64,000 nucleotides of DNA from CAVROT01 sp963722905 (GCA_963722905.1 CAVROT010000006.1:186001-250000); one strand, 5' to 3'. Positions 33,859 through 43,509 are shown, numbered from the stretch's first letter. Notes: a model not told the origin generated them from the sequence alone. Numbers and translations are program-made.

Positions 33859-35706
33859 ATGTTCCGCACCTTCGAAGGTCTGGTCGATCCCTATGTCGAC
33901 TATCCCGTGGACGACGCGCCGCCGCGCCGTCTGTGGCCGTTCGTGCGCGCGTATTCGCAGCCCTTCCGCCGTCTCTTCGCCATCACCGCCCTGTCGTCCG
34001 TGGCGGTGGCGGTGGTCGAGATCTGGCTGATCTACTACATGGGCCGTCTGGTGGACGTGCTGTCGCGGGGCACCCCGGCGCAGGTCCTGTCGTCCCACGG
34101 GGTGGAGCTTCTGGCCGTGGGCGCGTTCATCCTGCTGGTCCGCCCGGCGCTGCAGGGTCTCAACGTGTTGCTGCTGAACAACGCGATCATGCCCAACTAC
34201 GGCACGCTCTTCCGCTGGCGGGCGCACCGCCACGTGCTGCGCCAGTCCGTCGGCTGGTTCGAGAGCGACTTTGCCGGCCGCATCGCCAACCGCATCATGC
34301 AGACCCCGCCGGCGGCCGGCGAGGCGGTGTTCCAGGTCTTCGACGCCGTGACATTCGCGCTGGCCTACCTGGTCGGCGCGGCCGTGCTGCTGGCCGGAGC
34401 CGATCCGCGGCTGGTGCTGCCGATGCTGGTGTGGTTCGTCCTCTACGCCGTCCTCATGCGGTGGACGCTTACGCGGATCGCGCCCGCGTCCAAGGCGGCG
34501 TCGGACGCGCGAAGCGCCGTCACCGGCCGCGTCGTCGACAGCTACACCAACATCCATTCGGTCAAGCTCTTCGCGCATCACGACCGCGAGGTCGCCTACG
34601 GCAAGGAGGTGATCGAGGAGGCGCGGCGCACCTTCCAGATCGAACAGCGGCTCTACACGATCATGGACGTGGCGCTGGTGATGCTGAACGGCCTGCTGAT
34701 CGTGGGCGTCGTGGGCTGGGCCATCGCGCTCTGGTCCATGGGCGCGGCCAGCGTCGGCGCCGTCGCGGCGGCCTCGGCGCTGGTGCTGCGGCTCAACGCG
34801 ATGACAGGCTGGATCATGTGGGCGCTGTCGTCCCTCTTCCGCAACCTCGGGGTCATCGCCGAGGGGATGGAGACCATCGCCCAGCCCATCGCGCTGGTGG
34901 ATGCGCCGCGGGCGCCCGCGCTGGTGCTGGGGCCGGGCGAGGTGCGGATCGAGGGGCTGACGCATCACTACGGTGCCGGGCGCGGCGGAATCGACGGTCT
35001 GAACCTGACCATCCGCCCCGGCGAGAAGGTCGGCCTGATCGGACGCTCCGGCGCGGGCAAATCCACGCTGGTCAAGCTGCTGCTGCGGTTCTACGACCCA
35101 GAGGGCGGGCGCATCCTGATCGACGGCCAGGACGTGACGCATGTGACGCAGGAAAGCCTGCGCCGCGCCATCGGCATGGTCAGCCAGGACAGCAGCCTCA
35201 TGCACCGGTCCGTGCGCGACAACATCCTCTACGGCCGCCCCGACGCGACCGAGGCCGACATGGTGGCCGCGGCGAAACGCGCCGAAGCGCACGACTTCAT
35301 CACGGGCCTCGCCGACAGCGGGGGCCGCCGCGGCTACGACGCGCAGGTCGGCGAGCGGGGGGTGAAGCTGAGCGGCGGGCAGCGCCAGCGGATCGCACTG
35401 GCACGCGTCGTCCTGAAGGACGCGCCGATCCTCGTGCTGGACGAGGCCACCAGCGCGCTCGACAGCGAGGTCGAGGCGGCGATCCAGTCGACGCTCTACG
35501 GCATGATGGAGGGCAAGTCGGTCATCGCCATCGCGCACCGCCTGTCCACCATCGCGCACATGGACCGGATCCTCGTCATCGACGACGGCCGCATCGTCGA
35601 AGAGGGGGCGCACGGCGCTCTGCTGGCGAAAGGCGGACTCTACGCCCGGTTCTGGGCGCGACAGTCGGGCGGGTTCATCGGTGCGGACGTGGGGATGGCC
35701 GGATGA
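33859..35706 (+). CDS. ABC exporter half-transporter 1 (membrane domain plus ATPase)
   Basis: A 615-residue fused exporter subunit: six-helix membrane domain (about residues 40-330) then an ATPase with Walker A GRSGAGKSTLVKLLLR, Q-loop SQDSSLMH, signature LSGGQRQRIALAR, Walker B ILVLDEATSALDSE and the switch histidine IAHRLSTIA. All catalytic residues are intact. ATG at 33859 (MFRTFEGLVDP) gives the usual length; the frame is open further upstream but only as a shadow of cca. It overlaps the next half-transporter by 4 bp (ATGA). Likely a lipid or drug exporter; substrate unknown. Confidence 0.92.
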   Translation: MFRTFEGLVDPYVDYPVDDAPPRRLWPFVRAYSQPFRRLFAITALSSVAVAVVEIWLIYYMGRLVDVLSRGTPAQVLSSHGVELLAVGAFILLVRPALQGLNVLLLNNAIMPNYGTLFRWRAHRHVLRQSVGWFESDFAGRIANRIMQTPPAAGEAVFQVFDAVTFALAYLVGAAVLLAGADPRLVLPMLVWFVLYAVLMRWTLTRIAPASKAASDARSAVTGRVVDSYTNIHSVKLFAHHDREVAYGKEVIEEARRTFQIEQRLYTIMDVALVMLNGLLIVGVVGWAIALWSMGAASVGAVAAASALVLRLNAMTGWIMWALSSLFRNLGVIAEGMETIAQPIALVDAPRAPALVLGPGEVRIEGLTHHYGAGRGGIDGLNLTIRPGEKVGLIGRSGAGKSTLVKLLLRFYDPEGGRILIDGQDVTHVTQESLRRAIGMVSQDSSLMHRSVRDNILYGRPDATEADMVAAAKRAEAHDFITGLADSGGRRGYDAQVGERGVKLSGGQRQRIALARVVLKDAPILVLDEATSALDSEVEAAIQSTLYGMMEGKSVIAIAHRLSTIAHMDRILVIDDGRIVEEGAHGALLAKGGLYARFWARQSGGFIGADVGMAG

Positions 35707-37538
35707 TACGGCAGCTTGCGGACCTCATCGACGCGTTCCGTCCCGCCGACGGCCCGCCGCCGCGCACGCTGATGCCCTTCCTGGCTTGGGCGCTGGAGGG
35801 GTCGTGGCGGTGGCTGTGGGTCGCCGGCGGCCTCTCGGCCCTTGCCGGCACGGCCGAGGTCGTCACCGCGATCCTGCTGGGCGCCGTCATCGACCGTGCT
35901 CTGGGCACCGGCGTCACGGATTTCTTCGCCCAGAACATGACCATGCTGCTGGGCGTCGCGGCCTTCTTCCTGCTGCTGCGCCCGGCGCTCTTCGGGATGT
36001 CGTCGGCCGCGAACTCCATCGTCGTCAGCCCCAACGTCAACCCGCTGGTGCTCAGCCGTCTGCATCGCTGGACGCTGGGGCAGGCGGTGACGTTCTTCGA
36101 CGACGATTTCGCCGGCCGCATCGCGCAGAAGCAGATGCAGGCCAGCCGCGCCATCACCGAGGTGGCGAGCGAGATCATCAACGTCGTCTGCTTCGCTCTG
36201 GCGTCGCTGGTCGGCTCGGCGCTGCTGCTGACGACGATCAACGTCTGGATGGCGCTGGGGCTGGCCGTCTGGCTTGCCGCCTACATCGGGCTGATCCGGT
36301 GGTTCATGCCGCGCATCCGCAAGCGTGCCATGGCCCGTGCAGCTACGCGCGCGATGGTGTCGGGGCAGGTCGTGGACACGATCACGAACATCAAGACGGT
36401 CAAGCTCTTCGCCCACGCCGATTTCGAGGATCGGGCCGCGCTGGGCGCCATCTCGACCTTCCGCGACCGGGTGATCGAGTTCGGGATCCTGTCGGCGGGC
36501 TTCCGGTTCTCGCTGATGATGCTGGCGGGGATCCTGCCGGTGCTGCTGATCGGCGGCACGCTCTACCTCTGGACCATCGGCACCGCCACGCCCGGCGACA
36601 TCGCCGCCGCCGGCGCCATCGCCATCCGCATCGCGCAGATGACGGGTTGGGTCAGCTTCACCCTGCTGGGCATCTACGCCAACGTAGGCGAGATCGAGGA
36701 CGGGATGAACACCCTCACCCCACCCCATACCCTCACGGATGCGCCCGGAGCGGACGACCTCGCACGGGACGGATCCGTCCGGTTCGAGGGCGTCAGTTTT
36801 TCCTACGGGCGCGAGACGGGCGGCATAGACGCCGTCGACCTCACAATCGCCGAGGGCGAGAAGCTGGGCATCGTCGGCGCCTCCGGGGCGGGGAAATCCA
36901 CGCTGGTGGCTCTGCTGCTGCGGCTCTACGACCCGGAGGCGGGGCGCATCACCGTCGCCGGGCGCGACATCCGCGACGTTACACAGGAAAGCCTGCGGCG
37001 CCGCATCGGGATGGTCACGCAGGAGACGGCCATGTTCAACCGCTCCGCGCGCGACAACATCCTCTACGGCCGCCCCGACGCCACCGAGGAAGAGGTCGTA
37101 GCGGCCGCCCGCCGGGCCGAGGCAGACACGTTCATCCGCGACCTGCGCGACTTCAGGGGTCGCGCCGGCTACGACGCGCATCTGGGCGAACGCGGCGTGA
37201 AGCTGAGCGGCGGGCAGCGGCAACGGATCGCTCTGGCCCGCGCGTTCCTCAAGGACGCGCCGATCCTGGTGCTGGACGAGGCGACGAGCGCGCTGGACAG
37301 CGAGGTCGAGGCGTCGATCCAGTCGGCACTGGACCGGGTGATGGAGGGCAAGACGGTCCTGGCCATCGCCCACCGGCTCAGCACCATCGCGCGCATGGAC
37401 CGGATCGTCGTGCTGGAGGCCGGCCGCATCGTCGAGGAGGGGACCCACAACGACCTGCTGGAGGCCGGCGGCACCTATGCCCGCTACTGGCGGCGCCAGT
37501 CCGGCGGGTTCATCGACGTGCGCGCCGCCGCGGAATAG
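35703..37538 (+). CDS. ABC exporter half-transporter 2 (membrane domain plus ATPase)
   Basis: A 611-residue paralogue of the preceding protein with the same layout: membrane domain, then Walker A GASGAGKSTLVALLLR, TQETAMFN, LSGGQRQRIALAR, ILVLDEATSALDSE and IAHRLSTIA. Because the 4-bp overlap couples its translation to the first subunit, a heterodimer is likely. Unlike many heterodimeric exporters, neither ATPase has a degenerate catalytic site, so both could hydrolyse ATP. Confidence 0.92.
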   Translation: MIRQLADLIDAFRPADGPPPRTLMPFLAWALEGSWRWLWVAGGLSALAGTAEVVTAILLGAVIDRALGTGVTDFFAQNMTMLLGVAAFFLLLRPALFGMSSAANSIVVSPNVNPLVLSRLHRWTLGQAVTFFDDDFAGRIAQKQMQASRAITEVASEIINVVCFALASLVGSALLLTTINVWMALGLAVWLAAYIGLIRWFMPRIRKRAMARAATRAMVSGQVVDTITNIKTVKLFAHADFEDRAALGAISTFRDRVIEFGILSAGFRFSLMMLAGILPVLLIGGTLYLWTIGTATPGDIAAAGAIAIRIAQMTGWVSFTLLGIYANVGEIEDGMNTLTPPHTLTDAPGADDLARDGSVRFEGVSFSYGRETGGIDAVDLTIAEGEKLGIVGASGAGKSTLVALLLRLYDPEAGRITVAGRDIRDVTQESLRRRIGMVTQETAMFNRSARDNILYGRPDATEEEVVAAARRAEADTFIRDLRDFRGRAGYDAHLGERGVKLSGGQRQRIALARAFLKDAPILVLDEATSALDSEVEASIQSALDRVMEGKTVLAIAHRLSTIARMDRIVVLEAGRIVEEGTHNDLLEAGGTYARYWRRQSGGFIDVRAAAE

Positions 37539-37542
37539 GCCC

Positions 37543-38058
37543 GTGCGCCGGGTGATGGTCATCGGCGGGCCGGGGTCGGGCAAGTCCACCTTCGCCGTGG
37601 CGCTGGGGCGGATCACCGGGCTGCCGGTGCACCACATGGACCGCATCCACCACCTGCCGGGCTGGGTCCAGCGGCCCACGCCCGAACGCATCCGCATGGC
37701 GCAGGCGGTCGAGGCGCAGGACCTATGGATATTCGAGGGCGGCCTGTCGGCGACATTCCCCACCCGCGCCGCACGGGCGGACGCGGTGGTCTTCCTGGAC
37801 CTGCCCGTCGCCCTGCGGCTCTGTCGGGTGGTGTGCCGCTGGTGGCGATGGCGCGGCCGCACCCGGCCCGACATGCAGGACGGTTGCCCCGAGCGGCTGA
37901 CGCGGGAATTCGTATCCTACATCCTGCGGTCGAACCGCCGGAACCGGCGGCGCCACGCGACACTGACGGCGGCGCATCCGGGCGGCGTTCGCCTGCGGTC
38001 CCCGCGCGCGGTCGCCAGATGGCTGTCAGAGCGCGGGCAGGCCGGGCCGATGGCGTGA
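37543..38058 (+). CDS. P-loop nucleotide kinase-like protein (FlaR/topology-modulation type)
   Basis: A 171-residue protein with an N-terminal P-loop, MVIGGPGSGKSTFAVALG, then HHMDRIHHLPGW and a basic C-terminal half. It resembles the adenylate-kinase-like proteins annotated as FlaR or DNA topology modulation protein; no biochemical role is firmly known. GTG at 37543 lies 4 bp after the ABC stop; ATG at 37555 is the alternative and starts just before the P-loop. It is probably the last gene of the hslO to ABC run. Confidence 0.75.
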   Translation: MRRVMVIGGPGSGKSTFAVALGRITGLPVHHMDRIHHLPGWVQRPTPERIRMAQAVEAQDLWIFEGGLSATFPTRAARADAVVFLDLPVALRLCRVVCRWWRWRGRTRPDMQDGCPERLTREFVSYILRSNRRNRRRHATLTAAHPGGVRLRSPRAVARWLSERGQAGPMA

Positions 38059-38260
38059 TGCCGTCCTGCCGCGGGGGGCGGTCAACGACACGGTCTGACC
38101 TGACCGGACGCCCCGGCCGCGTTGCCGTTTCTCCGCGAACGGGCGAAGACACCGCCGCGATGTGTCGGGATAGACCTTTGTATCCGTCGATGCCCGCACG
38201 GCGCCGTGTTCCGGGGTCCCTCGCGGCCGGCGGCATGGGTCGCGCGGCGCCGCTTTCCCG
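38059..38260. other. Convergent intergenic region at the edge of the accessory block
   Basis: About 200 bases between the ends of the P-loop gene and the SIS gene. No gene, T-run terminator or repeat was seen. Content changes here from housekeeping genes to a series of catabolic uptake systems. Confidence 0.4.
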
Positions 38261-39217
38261 TCAGATCGTGATCGTCTCCTTGGCCAGCCGGTCGGGGCTG
38301 TCGGGGTCGAGGCCGCGCCGACGGGCGGCCGCCTCCAGCGCCGCGTAGACCGGCAGGAGGTCCAGCAGCGGGTCGAGCAGGGGATGCAGGTCGGGCCGGT
38401 GGGGCAGCGGGATGGGCGCGGTGCCGGGAAGCGGGTCGCCGCGGGTCAGGTCCAGCACCGGATGACGCCCGCGCAGGATCTGCATCGGCCCGTGGCGCAC
38501 CTCGGCGGTGCTGTAGGCCATGGCGGGGATCCCGCAGAGTTCCATCGCCTTCAGCGCAATCTCCTGCGCAACGCCCAGGCTGGGGCCGCGGCCCAGCACC
38601 ATCAGGCGGTCGCCGGTGGACAGCGCCTCGTACAGCGTGTCCGCAGGCGATGCGGCCGCCGTGGCCAATGCGTCCGGCAATCGCTCCAGCGCCGCGGCCA
38701 GCGCCGCGTCGCTGTGCCATCCGGCCAGCAGCCAGACGCCAGCCAGCACCGAGTTGACGAAGCTCTTGGTCGCCGCCACCGCCCGTTCGGGACCGGCGAG
38801 GACGTCGACGACGTGGCTCCCGCAGCGGCCCAGCGGCGACTTGGAGCTGTTGGTCAGCACCACCGTCACGGCGCCGGCGTCAAGGAACGCGCGGGTCGCG
38901 GTCACGATGTCGGTGCTGCGTCCCGACTGGCTGACGGCCAGCGCCGCCTGTCCCGACGCCCGCGGCACCTGCCCGTGCAGCGAGGCCAGTGACGGCGGGT
39001 AACTCGCGGGGATGATGCCCGACATCATGGCGCATCCATAGGCCACGCAGGCCGCGGCATGGTCCGAGCTGCCCCGCGCGATGGTGGCCAGCATACCGGG
39101 ATCGGCGTGGACCAGCGCCTTTGCCGCGTCCGCGACGCACCACGCGCCCAGCCGCGCCGCCGCCTGCGGGATCTCGGCGATCTCGCCGGCAAGGATGCTG
39201 GTGGACACCCCGCTCAT
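38261..39217 (-). CDS. SIS-domain sugar-phosphate isomerase/deaminase (GlmS C-terminal/NagB-II type)
   Basis: A 318-residue protein with two SIS (sugar isomerase) domains like the isomerase half of GlmS: ARGSSDHAAACVAYG and SQSGRSTDIVTATRAF, then GPERAVAATKSFVNSVLAG, LGRGPSLGVAQEIALKAMEL and EVRHGPMQIL. No glutaminase domain is present. Such stand-alone proteins act as glucosamine-6-phosphate deaminases, AgaS-type isomerases or fructosamine deglycases. It is last in the minus-strand run binding protein - malF - malG - VOC - lyase - ATPase - SIS, so it probably acts on the imported amino-sugar. Start 39217 fits the family. Confidence 0.85.
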   Translation of the reverse strand: MSGVSTSILAGEIAEIPQAAARLGAWCVADAAKALVHADPGMLATIARGSSDHAAACVAYGCAMMSGIIPASYPPSLASLHGQVPRASGQAALAVSQSGRSTDIVTATRAFLDAGAVTVVLTNSSKSPLGRCGSHVVDVLAGPERAVAATKSFVNSVLAGVWLLAGWHSDAALAAALERLPDALATAAASPADTLYEALSTGDRLMVLGRGPSLGVAQEIALKAMELCGIPAMAYSTAEVRHGPMQILRGRHPVLDLTRGDPLPGTAPIPLPHRPDLHPLLDPLLDLLPVYAALEAAARRRGLDPDSPDRLAKETITI

Positions 39218-39353
39218 CCAGTCGCCGGTTCGGTGGCGGCTGCGATGTGGACCGCCGCCTGGGCATGCTTTCCCGAGTATGGGCGGCGCGCTTGCAAGGG
39301 TGGGACGATATCGCGGCCGACGCAGGGAACTCCGGATGGTGCAGCGAGCGGTC

Positions 39354-40433
39354 TCATGCCAGCGCCGCGCCGGTGCCGGCGTCGAAGAGGTGCAGATCCC
39401 GCAGGTCGGCGCCCAGCTTGACGGGCGCACCGACGGCGGGCGGATGGCGTCCGTCCGCCTTGGCCACGACCTCGCCCGCCGCGGTGTCGACATAGATCAG
39501 CGTCTCGTGTCCGAGAGGTTCGCAGACGGTCACGTTGCCCTCGATCAGGGTGTCCGCCGGGCCGGCATCGGGCCGGTCCCCGACAGCGTTGCCGATGGGC
39601 CGCAGGTCGTCCGGCCTCACCCCCAGCATCACCGCGCCGCGCCCCCGGTCGAGCGCAACCGATCCGCCCGACACCAGCGTCACGCGGCCGTCCCCTGCGC
39701 GGCCATCCAGAAGGTTCATGCTGGGCGCACCGATGAACCGCGCGACGAAGGTGTTGGCCGGCGCGCGGTAGACGTCGGACGGCGTGCCGACCTGCTGGAT
39801 GCGGCCGTCCTTCATGATGACGATCCGGTCGGCCAGCGTCATCGCCTCGACCTGGTCGTGGGTCACGAAGACGATGGTATTGCCGACCCTCTGGTGCAGC
39901 TTCTTGATCTCCAGCCGCATCTGGGTGCGCAGCTGCGCGTCGAGGTTGCTGAGCGGCTCGTCGAAGAGGAACACCGCCGGGTCGCGCACCATCGCCCGGC
40001 CGATGGCGACGCGCTGGCGCTGCCCGCCCGACAGCTGGCTGGGCTTGCGGTCCAGCAGCGCGGTCATGTCGAGGATCTCGGCCACCTCGGCCAGCCTGCG
40101 GTCCTTATCGGCACGGGGTGCCCTGGACGACCGCAGGCCGAAGGCGATGTTCTTGCGGACGCTCATGTGGGGGTAGATGGCGTAGTTCTGGAACACCATG
40201 GCGATGTCGCGGTCCTTCGGTTCCAGCCGCGACACGTCGCGACCGCCGATCTCGATCATGCCCTCCGACACGTCCTCCAGCCCGGCGATCAGGCGCAGCG
40301 TCGTGGACTTGCCGCAGCCCGACGGGCCGACGAAGACCACGAACTCGCCGTCCGCCACGTCGAGGTCGATGCCGTGCAGCACCTGCGTGTCGCCGTAGCG
40401 CTTTATCAGATTGCGAAGGCTGAGCCCGGCCAT
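39354..40433 (-). CDS. ABC importer ATPase, MalK/UgpC type
   Basis: A 359-residue ATPase: Walker A GPSGCGKSTTLRL, FQNYAIYPHMSV, signature LSGGQRQRVAIGRAMV, Walker B FLFDEPLSNLD, and a C-terminal regulatory OB-fold extension ending in HLFDAGTGAAL, typical of carbohydrate importers. It should energise the MalFG-type permeases at 42613-44397, from which it is separated by the VOC and lyase genes. The start lies 3 bp after the lyase stop. Confidence 0.93.
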   Translation of the reverse strand: MAGLSLRNLIKRYGDTQVLHGIDLDVADGEFVVFVGPSGCGKSTTLRLIAGLEDVSEGMIEIGGRDVSRLEPKDRDIAMVFQNYAIYPHMSVRKNIAFGLRSSRAPRADKDRRLAEVAEILDMTALLDRKPSQLSGGQRQRVAIGRAMVRDPAVFLFDEPLSNLDAQLRTQMRLEIKKLHQRVGNTIVFVTHDQVEAMTLADRIVIMKDGRIQQVGTPSDVYRAPANTFVARFIGAPSMNLLDGRAGDGRVTLVSGGSVALDRGRGAVMLGVRPDDLRPIGNAVGDRPDAGPADTLIEGNVTVCEPLGHETLIYVDTAAGEVVAKADGRHPPAVGAPVKLGADLRDLHLFDAGTGAALA

Positions 40434-40436
40434 CCC

Positions 40437-41921
40437 TCAACCCTCCGTCAGCGAGGCGAATGCCGCGGCCAGCGCCTCGTCCGCGTGGCCGTGGCGTTCG
40501 GCGCGTCGGGCGGTCCGGGCCTGCAGACGGTCCAGTGCCGCAGCATAGTCCGCCAGGGCGGCGTCCAGCGCCGCGGGTGCCGGTCCGCCGATCCTGTCGC
40601 GGCGCCGCACGAATTCGGCCGGGTCCACGGCGCGCGCGAAGCCCGCCGCGTCCAGCGTCGGCGCCCGGCCAGCGCGGTCGGCGAAGGCGGCGCGGAAGGC
40701 GTCGATGCCGTCGCCGAGGGGAACGCCCCGCGCGATGACGTCACGCGCGGTGGCGGCCGCGATGTCATGTGCGGTGCGGAAGGTCAGCGCTTCGTCACGG
40801 ACCAGCGTGTCGGCCAGTTCCGTGATCGTCACGCAGGCGGCGTCGGCGTTGCGCTGCACCCTGGCATCGTCGATCCGCGCCGCGCCGACGACGGCCGCAA
40901 GCAGGTCCAGCATTCGCCCGCCGCTGTCGAAGGCGGCATATCCGGCCTGCTGCACCTCGCCCTCGCTGTCGTTCATGTCGGTGAAGGGGGTGTTGCGCAT
41001 GACGTCCACCATCGCGTCGCATCGCCCCGCCGTGACGGCCGCGAGGTGGCGCATGTGCTCGATCGGCACCGGATTGCGCTTCTGCGGCATGATCGAGCTG
41101 ATCTGCACCAGGCTGCGCGGCAGGCGCAGCTGCCCCACTTCGAAGCTGGACCAGAACGCCAGATCCTGAGTCACGCGCCCCAGATGCACGAACGGCAGCT
41201 TCATCGCGGAATAGAGCCCCGTCACGTAGTCCACCGCCGCGATGCAGCCGTAGGAGTTCACCTCGACCCCCGCGAAGCCCAGCAGGGCGGCCACGCGCGC
41301 CCGGTCGATGGGGAACCCGGAGGTGGTGATCGCCGCGGCGCCCATGGGCGACCGTTCCAGCCCGTCGGCGGCGTCCGACAGGCGCGCCGCGTCGCGCAGC
41401 AGAACCTCCAGGACGGCCGAAAGGTAGTGGCCGAAGGTCGTGGGCTGCGCGGGCTGTCCGTGGGTGTAGGCGACGATCAGCGTATCCCGCTCGGCATGGG
41501 CCTTGTCCAGCAGCGCGCCGGCCAGGGCGTGGACCCGAGCCTCCAGCACGGCGACCCGCCGGCGCAGGGCCATGCGGAAGAGCGTGTGGTCCATGTCGTT
41601 GCGCGACCGTGCCGTGTGCAGCGCGCCGCCGAGGTCGCCCAGACGCGCGCGCAGACCGGCTTCGACCGCGAAGAACCAGTCCTCATACTCGCCGGTATAG
41701 CTCAGCGCGCCGCGGTCCGTGTCCCGCGCAATGCCCGTCAGCGCGCCCGCGATGGCGGCGCCGTCCGTGGGCGGCAGGATCCCCGTCTCGACCAGCATCA
41801 CCAGATGCGCGCGGTCGATGGCGTCCATGTCGGCGGCATGGTGCGTTTTCACCCCCTCGAAGAGCGGGGCGAGCACGGCGTCGCGGTAGACGGGATGCGG
41901 AAACCGGTCGAGATCGATCAC
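40437..41921 (-). CDS. Argininosuccinate lyase-like C-N lyase (fumarase/aspartase superfamily)
   Basis: A 494-residue member of the superfamily that removes fumarate from N-substituted aspartates. Signature regions are present: LHTARSRNDMDHT, the catalytic-helix THGQPAQPTTFGHYL, and SSIMPQKRNPVPIEH with the flexible-loop serines. The setting inside a sugar ABC operon, far from argG, argues against arginine synthesis. Relatives include argH itself and lyases for compounds such as ethylenediamine disuccinate, so an N-(carboxyalkyl) conjugate is a plausible substrate. It overlaps the VOC gene by 4 bp. Confidence 0.85.
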   Translation of the reverse strand: MIDLDRFPHPVYRDAVLAPLFEGVKTHHAADMDAIDRAHLVMLVETGILPPTDGAAIAGALTGIARDTDRGALSYTGEYEDWFFAVEAGLRARLGDLGGALHTARSRNDMDHTLFRMALRRRVAVLEARVHALAGALLDKAHAERDTLIVAYTHGQPAQPTTFGHYLSAVLEVLLRDAARLSDAADGLERSPMGAAAITTSGFPIDRARVAALLGFAGVEVNSYGCIAAVDYVTGLYSAMKLPFVHLGRVTQDLAFWSSFEVGQLRLPRSLVQISSIMPQKRNPVPIEHMRHLAAVTAGRCDAMVDVMRNTPFTDMNDSEGEVQQAGYAAFDSGGRMLDLLAAVVGAARIDDARVQRNADAACVTITELADTLVRDEALTFRTAHDIAAATARDVIARGVPLGDGIDAFRAAFADRAGRAPTLDAAGFARAVDPAEFVRRRDRIGGPAPAALDAALADYAAALDRLQARTARRAERHGHADEALAAAFASLTEG

Positions 41922-42346
41922 GCGGCCAGCCCCGTCCGCGCGACCTGCGACTCGTATGTCACGAGCTCCAGCGCGTTGCCGTCCGGATCGACGAAATCGA
42001 ACGTGAGCGCCGCGCCGTAGTCGTTGACGTACGACGGCACCAGCGGTCCGCCGCGCTGCGACGTCACTTCGGCGTCCGGCAGGCGCGCCGCAAAGCCGAG
42101 GAACGCTGCCGCATCCACCGCGAAAGCCACGTTTCGATGCGCCTGGCTCGCGCCCTCTCCGGTGAAGAGCGACAGGCAGTGGTGCGTCGGCGTCGCCGCC
42201 GGGGCGAGGAACATCGGATGACCGGGGGCGAGATCTTCGGGCTCCGGCCCCAGCACGCGCAGGTCGAGGACGCGGCGGTACCAGGCCGCCGATCGCGCGC
42301 GGTCCGCAACGTAGAGGTGCACGTGGTCCAGCCGGGCAGCGCGCAC
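41918..42346 (-). CDS. VOC-family (glyoxalase/dioxygenase fold) protein
   Basis: A protein of about 142 residues with the bab-bb-b glyoxalase fold: LDHVHLYVADRARSAAWYRRVL at the start (in part LDHVHLYV), HRNVAFAVD in the middle, and DFVDPDGNALELVTYE at the end, which carries the metal-ligand His and Glu. It may be a lyase, isomerase or ring-cleaving enzyme; the reaction cannot be told. The start is uncertain: GTG at 42346 precedes the fold directly, and no ribosome site is obvious. The stop overlaps the lyase by 4 bp. Confidence 0.75.
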   Translation of the reverse strand: MRAARLDHVHLYVADRARSAAWYRRVLDLRVLGPEPEDLAPGHPMFLAPAATPTHHCLSLFTGEGASQAHRNVAFAVDAAAFLGFAARLPDAEVTSQRGGPLVPSYVNDYGAALTFDFVDPDGNALELVTYESQVARTGLAA

Positions 42347-42567
42347 GAGGGCGGACGGTCCGGCTGACCCGTTGGCCGAAACGGCGCTATCGTCGGGCCG
42401 ACCGCTCGTCTGCGCTTCTCGTTGCCCGCCTCGGCCCGCTGGTGTGGCCCGCTGAAGGTTTCGGTCGCGGTCGGCGGCAGTCCGTCGCTCCGTGCGTTCG
42501 GCATGCGAACGGCCCACCGGACCTTTCTCCGGCCCTAGGGGACCGCCGCCCGTCCGGGGCTCCGCCC

Positions 42568-42616
42568 ATGATCGGGCGAAAAGGTCCCCCTGACCTTTTC
42601 CGGGTCGCCCGATCAT
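42568..42616 (-). terminator. Large stem-loop after the malG-type permease gene
   Basis: ATGATCGGGCGA at 42568-42579 pairs perfectly with TCGCCCGATCAT at 42605-42616, and AAAGGTC pairs with GACCTTT inside, with a small bulge: a stem of about 19 bp and a 5-base loop. On the minus strand it begins at the stop codon of the permease gene. No T-run follows, so it is not a classical Rho-independent terminator; it may protect or process the mRNA between the transporter genes and the downstream enzyme genes. Confidence 0.6.
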
Positions 42617-43509
42617 CCCTTCAGCCCCGCCATGACGACGCCGCGGATGATGAAGCGCTGGAATATCAGGAACACCACCAGCGTCGGGATGGTCGAGATG
42701 GCGGCCCCCGTCATGATCAGCTCCCATGCGACGTCGGCCTCATCGCCGAAGCCCGAGAGGCCCACGGGCAGCGTGTACATGTCGGCCGAATTGATGACGA
42801 TCAGCGGCCACAGGAACGCCGTCCAGTTGCCCAGGAACACGAAGATCGCCAGCGCCGCCAGCGCCGGCTTGACCAGCGGCATCGCGACGGTCCACCAGAT
42901 CTGCAACTCGTTCAACCCGTCGATCCGCGCCGCCTCGATGAAGTCGTCGGGGACGGATTCGAAGAACTGCTTCATCAGGAACGTGCCGAACGCCGTCATC
43001 AGGCCGGGGAACATGATGCCCCAGTAGCTGTCCAGCCAGCCGAAGCTCTGGCTCATCAGATACCACGGGATGACCAGCATCTCGGTCGGGATCATCAGCG
43101 TCGACAGGATCGCGATGAACACCAGCTGGCGGCCCGGGAACCGGAACTTGCACAGCGTGTAGCCTACCAGACTGTCGAACAGCAGGTTCGACACGGTGGT
43201 GAGGGTGGCGATGACCATCGAGTTGACGAACCAGCCGTAGAACCGTCCGTCCTCCAGCACGAAGACGTAGTTGTCCAGCGTCGGCTCGTCGGGGATCAGG
43301 TTGACGTTGTAGACCTCGTGCGGCCACTTCAGCGAGGTCGAGATCATGTAGACGATGGGCATGACCATCGCGATCCCGCCGAGGAACAGCAGGATCCACC
43401 GGATCACCTGCCCGTTGTCGCGCGGCCCCCGCCCGGTGGGCCGCGCGAACAGCGCCGCGGCACCCGGCCGGACCGTCGGCTGCACGCCGGTGAGGGCCGT
43501 GTCGGCCAT
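42613..43509 (-). CDS. Carbohydrate ABC importer permease, MalG type
   Basis: A 298-residue inner-membrane protein with six hydrophobic segments and the EAA loop EAARIDGLNELQIWWTVAMP (coupling to the ATPase) followed by LVKPALAALAIFVFLGNW. A basic, proline-rich N-terminal cytoplasmic tail precedes the first helix. Its start overlaps nothing but abuts the malF-type stop (43510) exactly, so the two are cotranslated. Confidence 0.92.
   Translation of the reverse strand: MADTALTGVQPTVRPGAAALFARPTGRGPRDNGQVIRWILLFLGGIAMVMPIVYMISTSLKWPHEVYNVNLIPDEPTLDNYVFVLEDGRFYGWFVNSMVIATLTTVSNLLFDSLVGYTLCKFRFPGRQLVFIAILSTLMIPTEMLVIPWYLMSQSFGWLDSYWGIMFPGLMTAFGTFLMKQFFESVPDDFIEAARIDGLNELQIWWTVAMPLVKPALAALAIFVFLGNWTAFLWPLIVINSADMYTLPVGLSGFGDEADVAWELIMTGAAISTIPTLVVFLIFQRFIIRGVVMAGLKG

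Noticed and set aside
40437..41921. Annotating this gene as biosynthetic argH.
   Set aside because: It lies within a sugar importer operon far from argG and next to a VOC gene, so a catabolic C-N lyase fits better; sequence alone cannot exclude argH.
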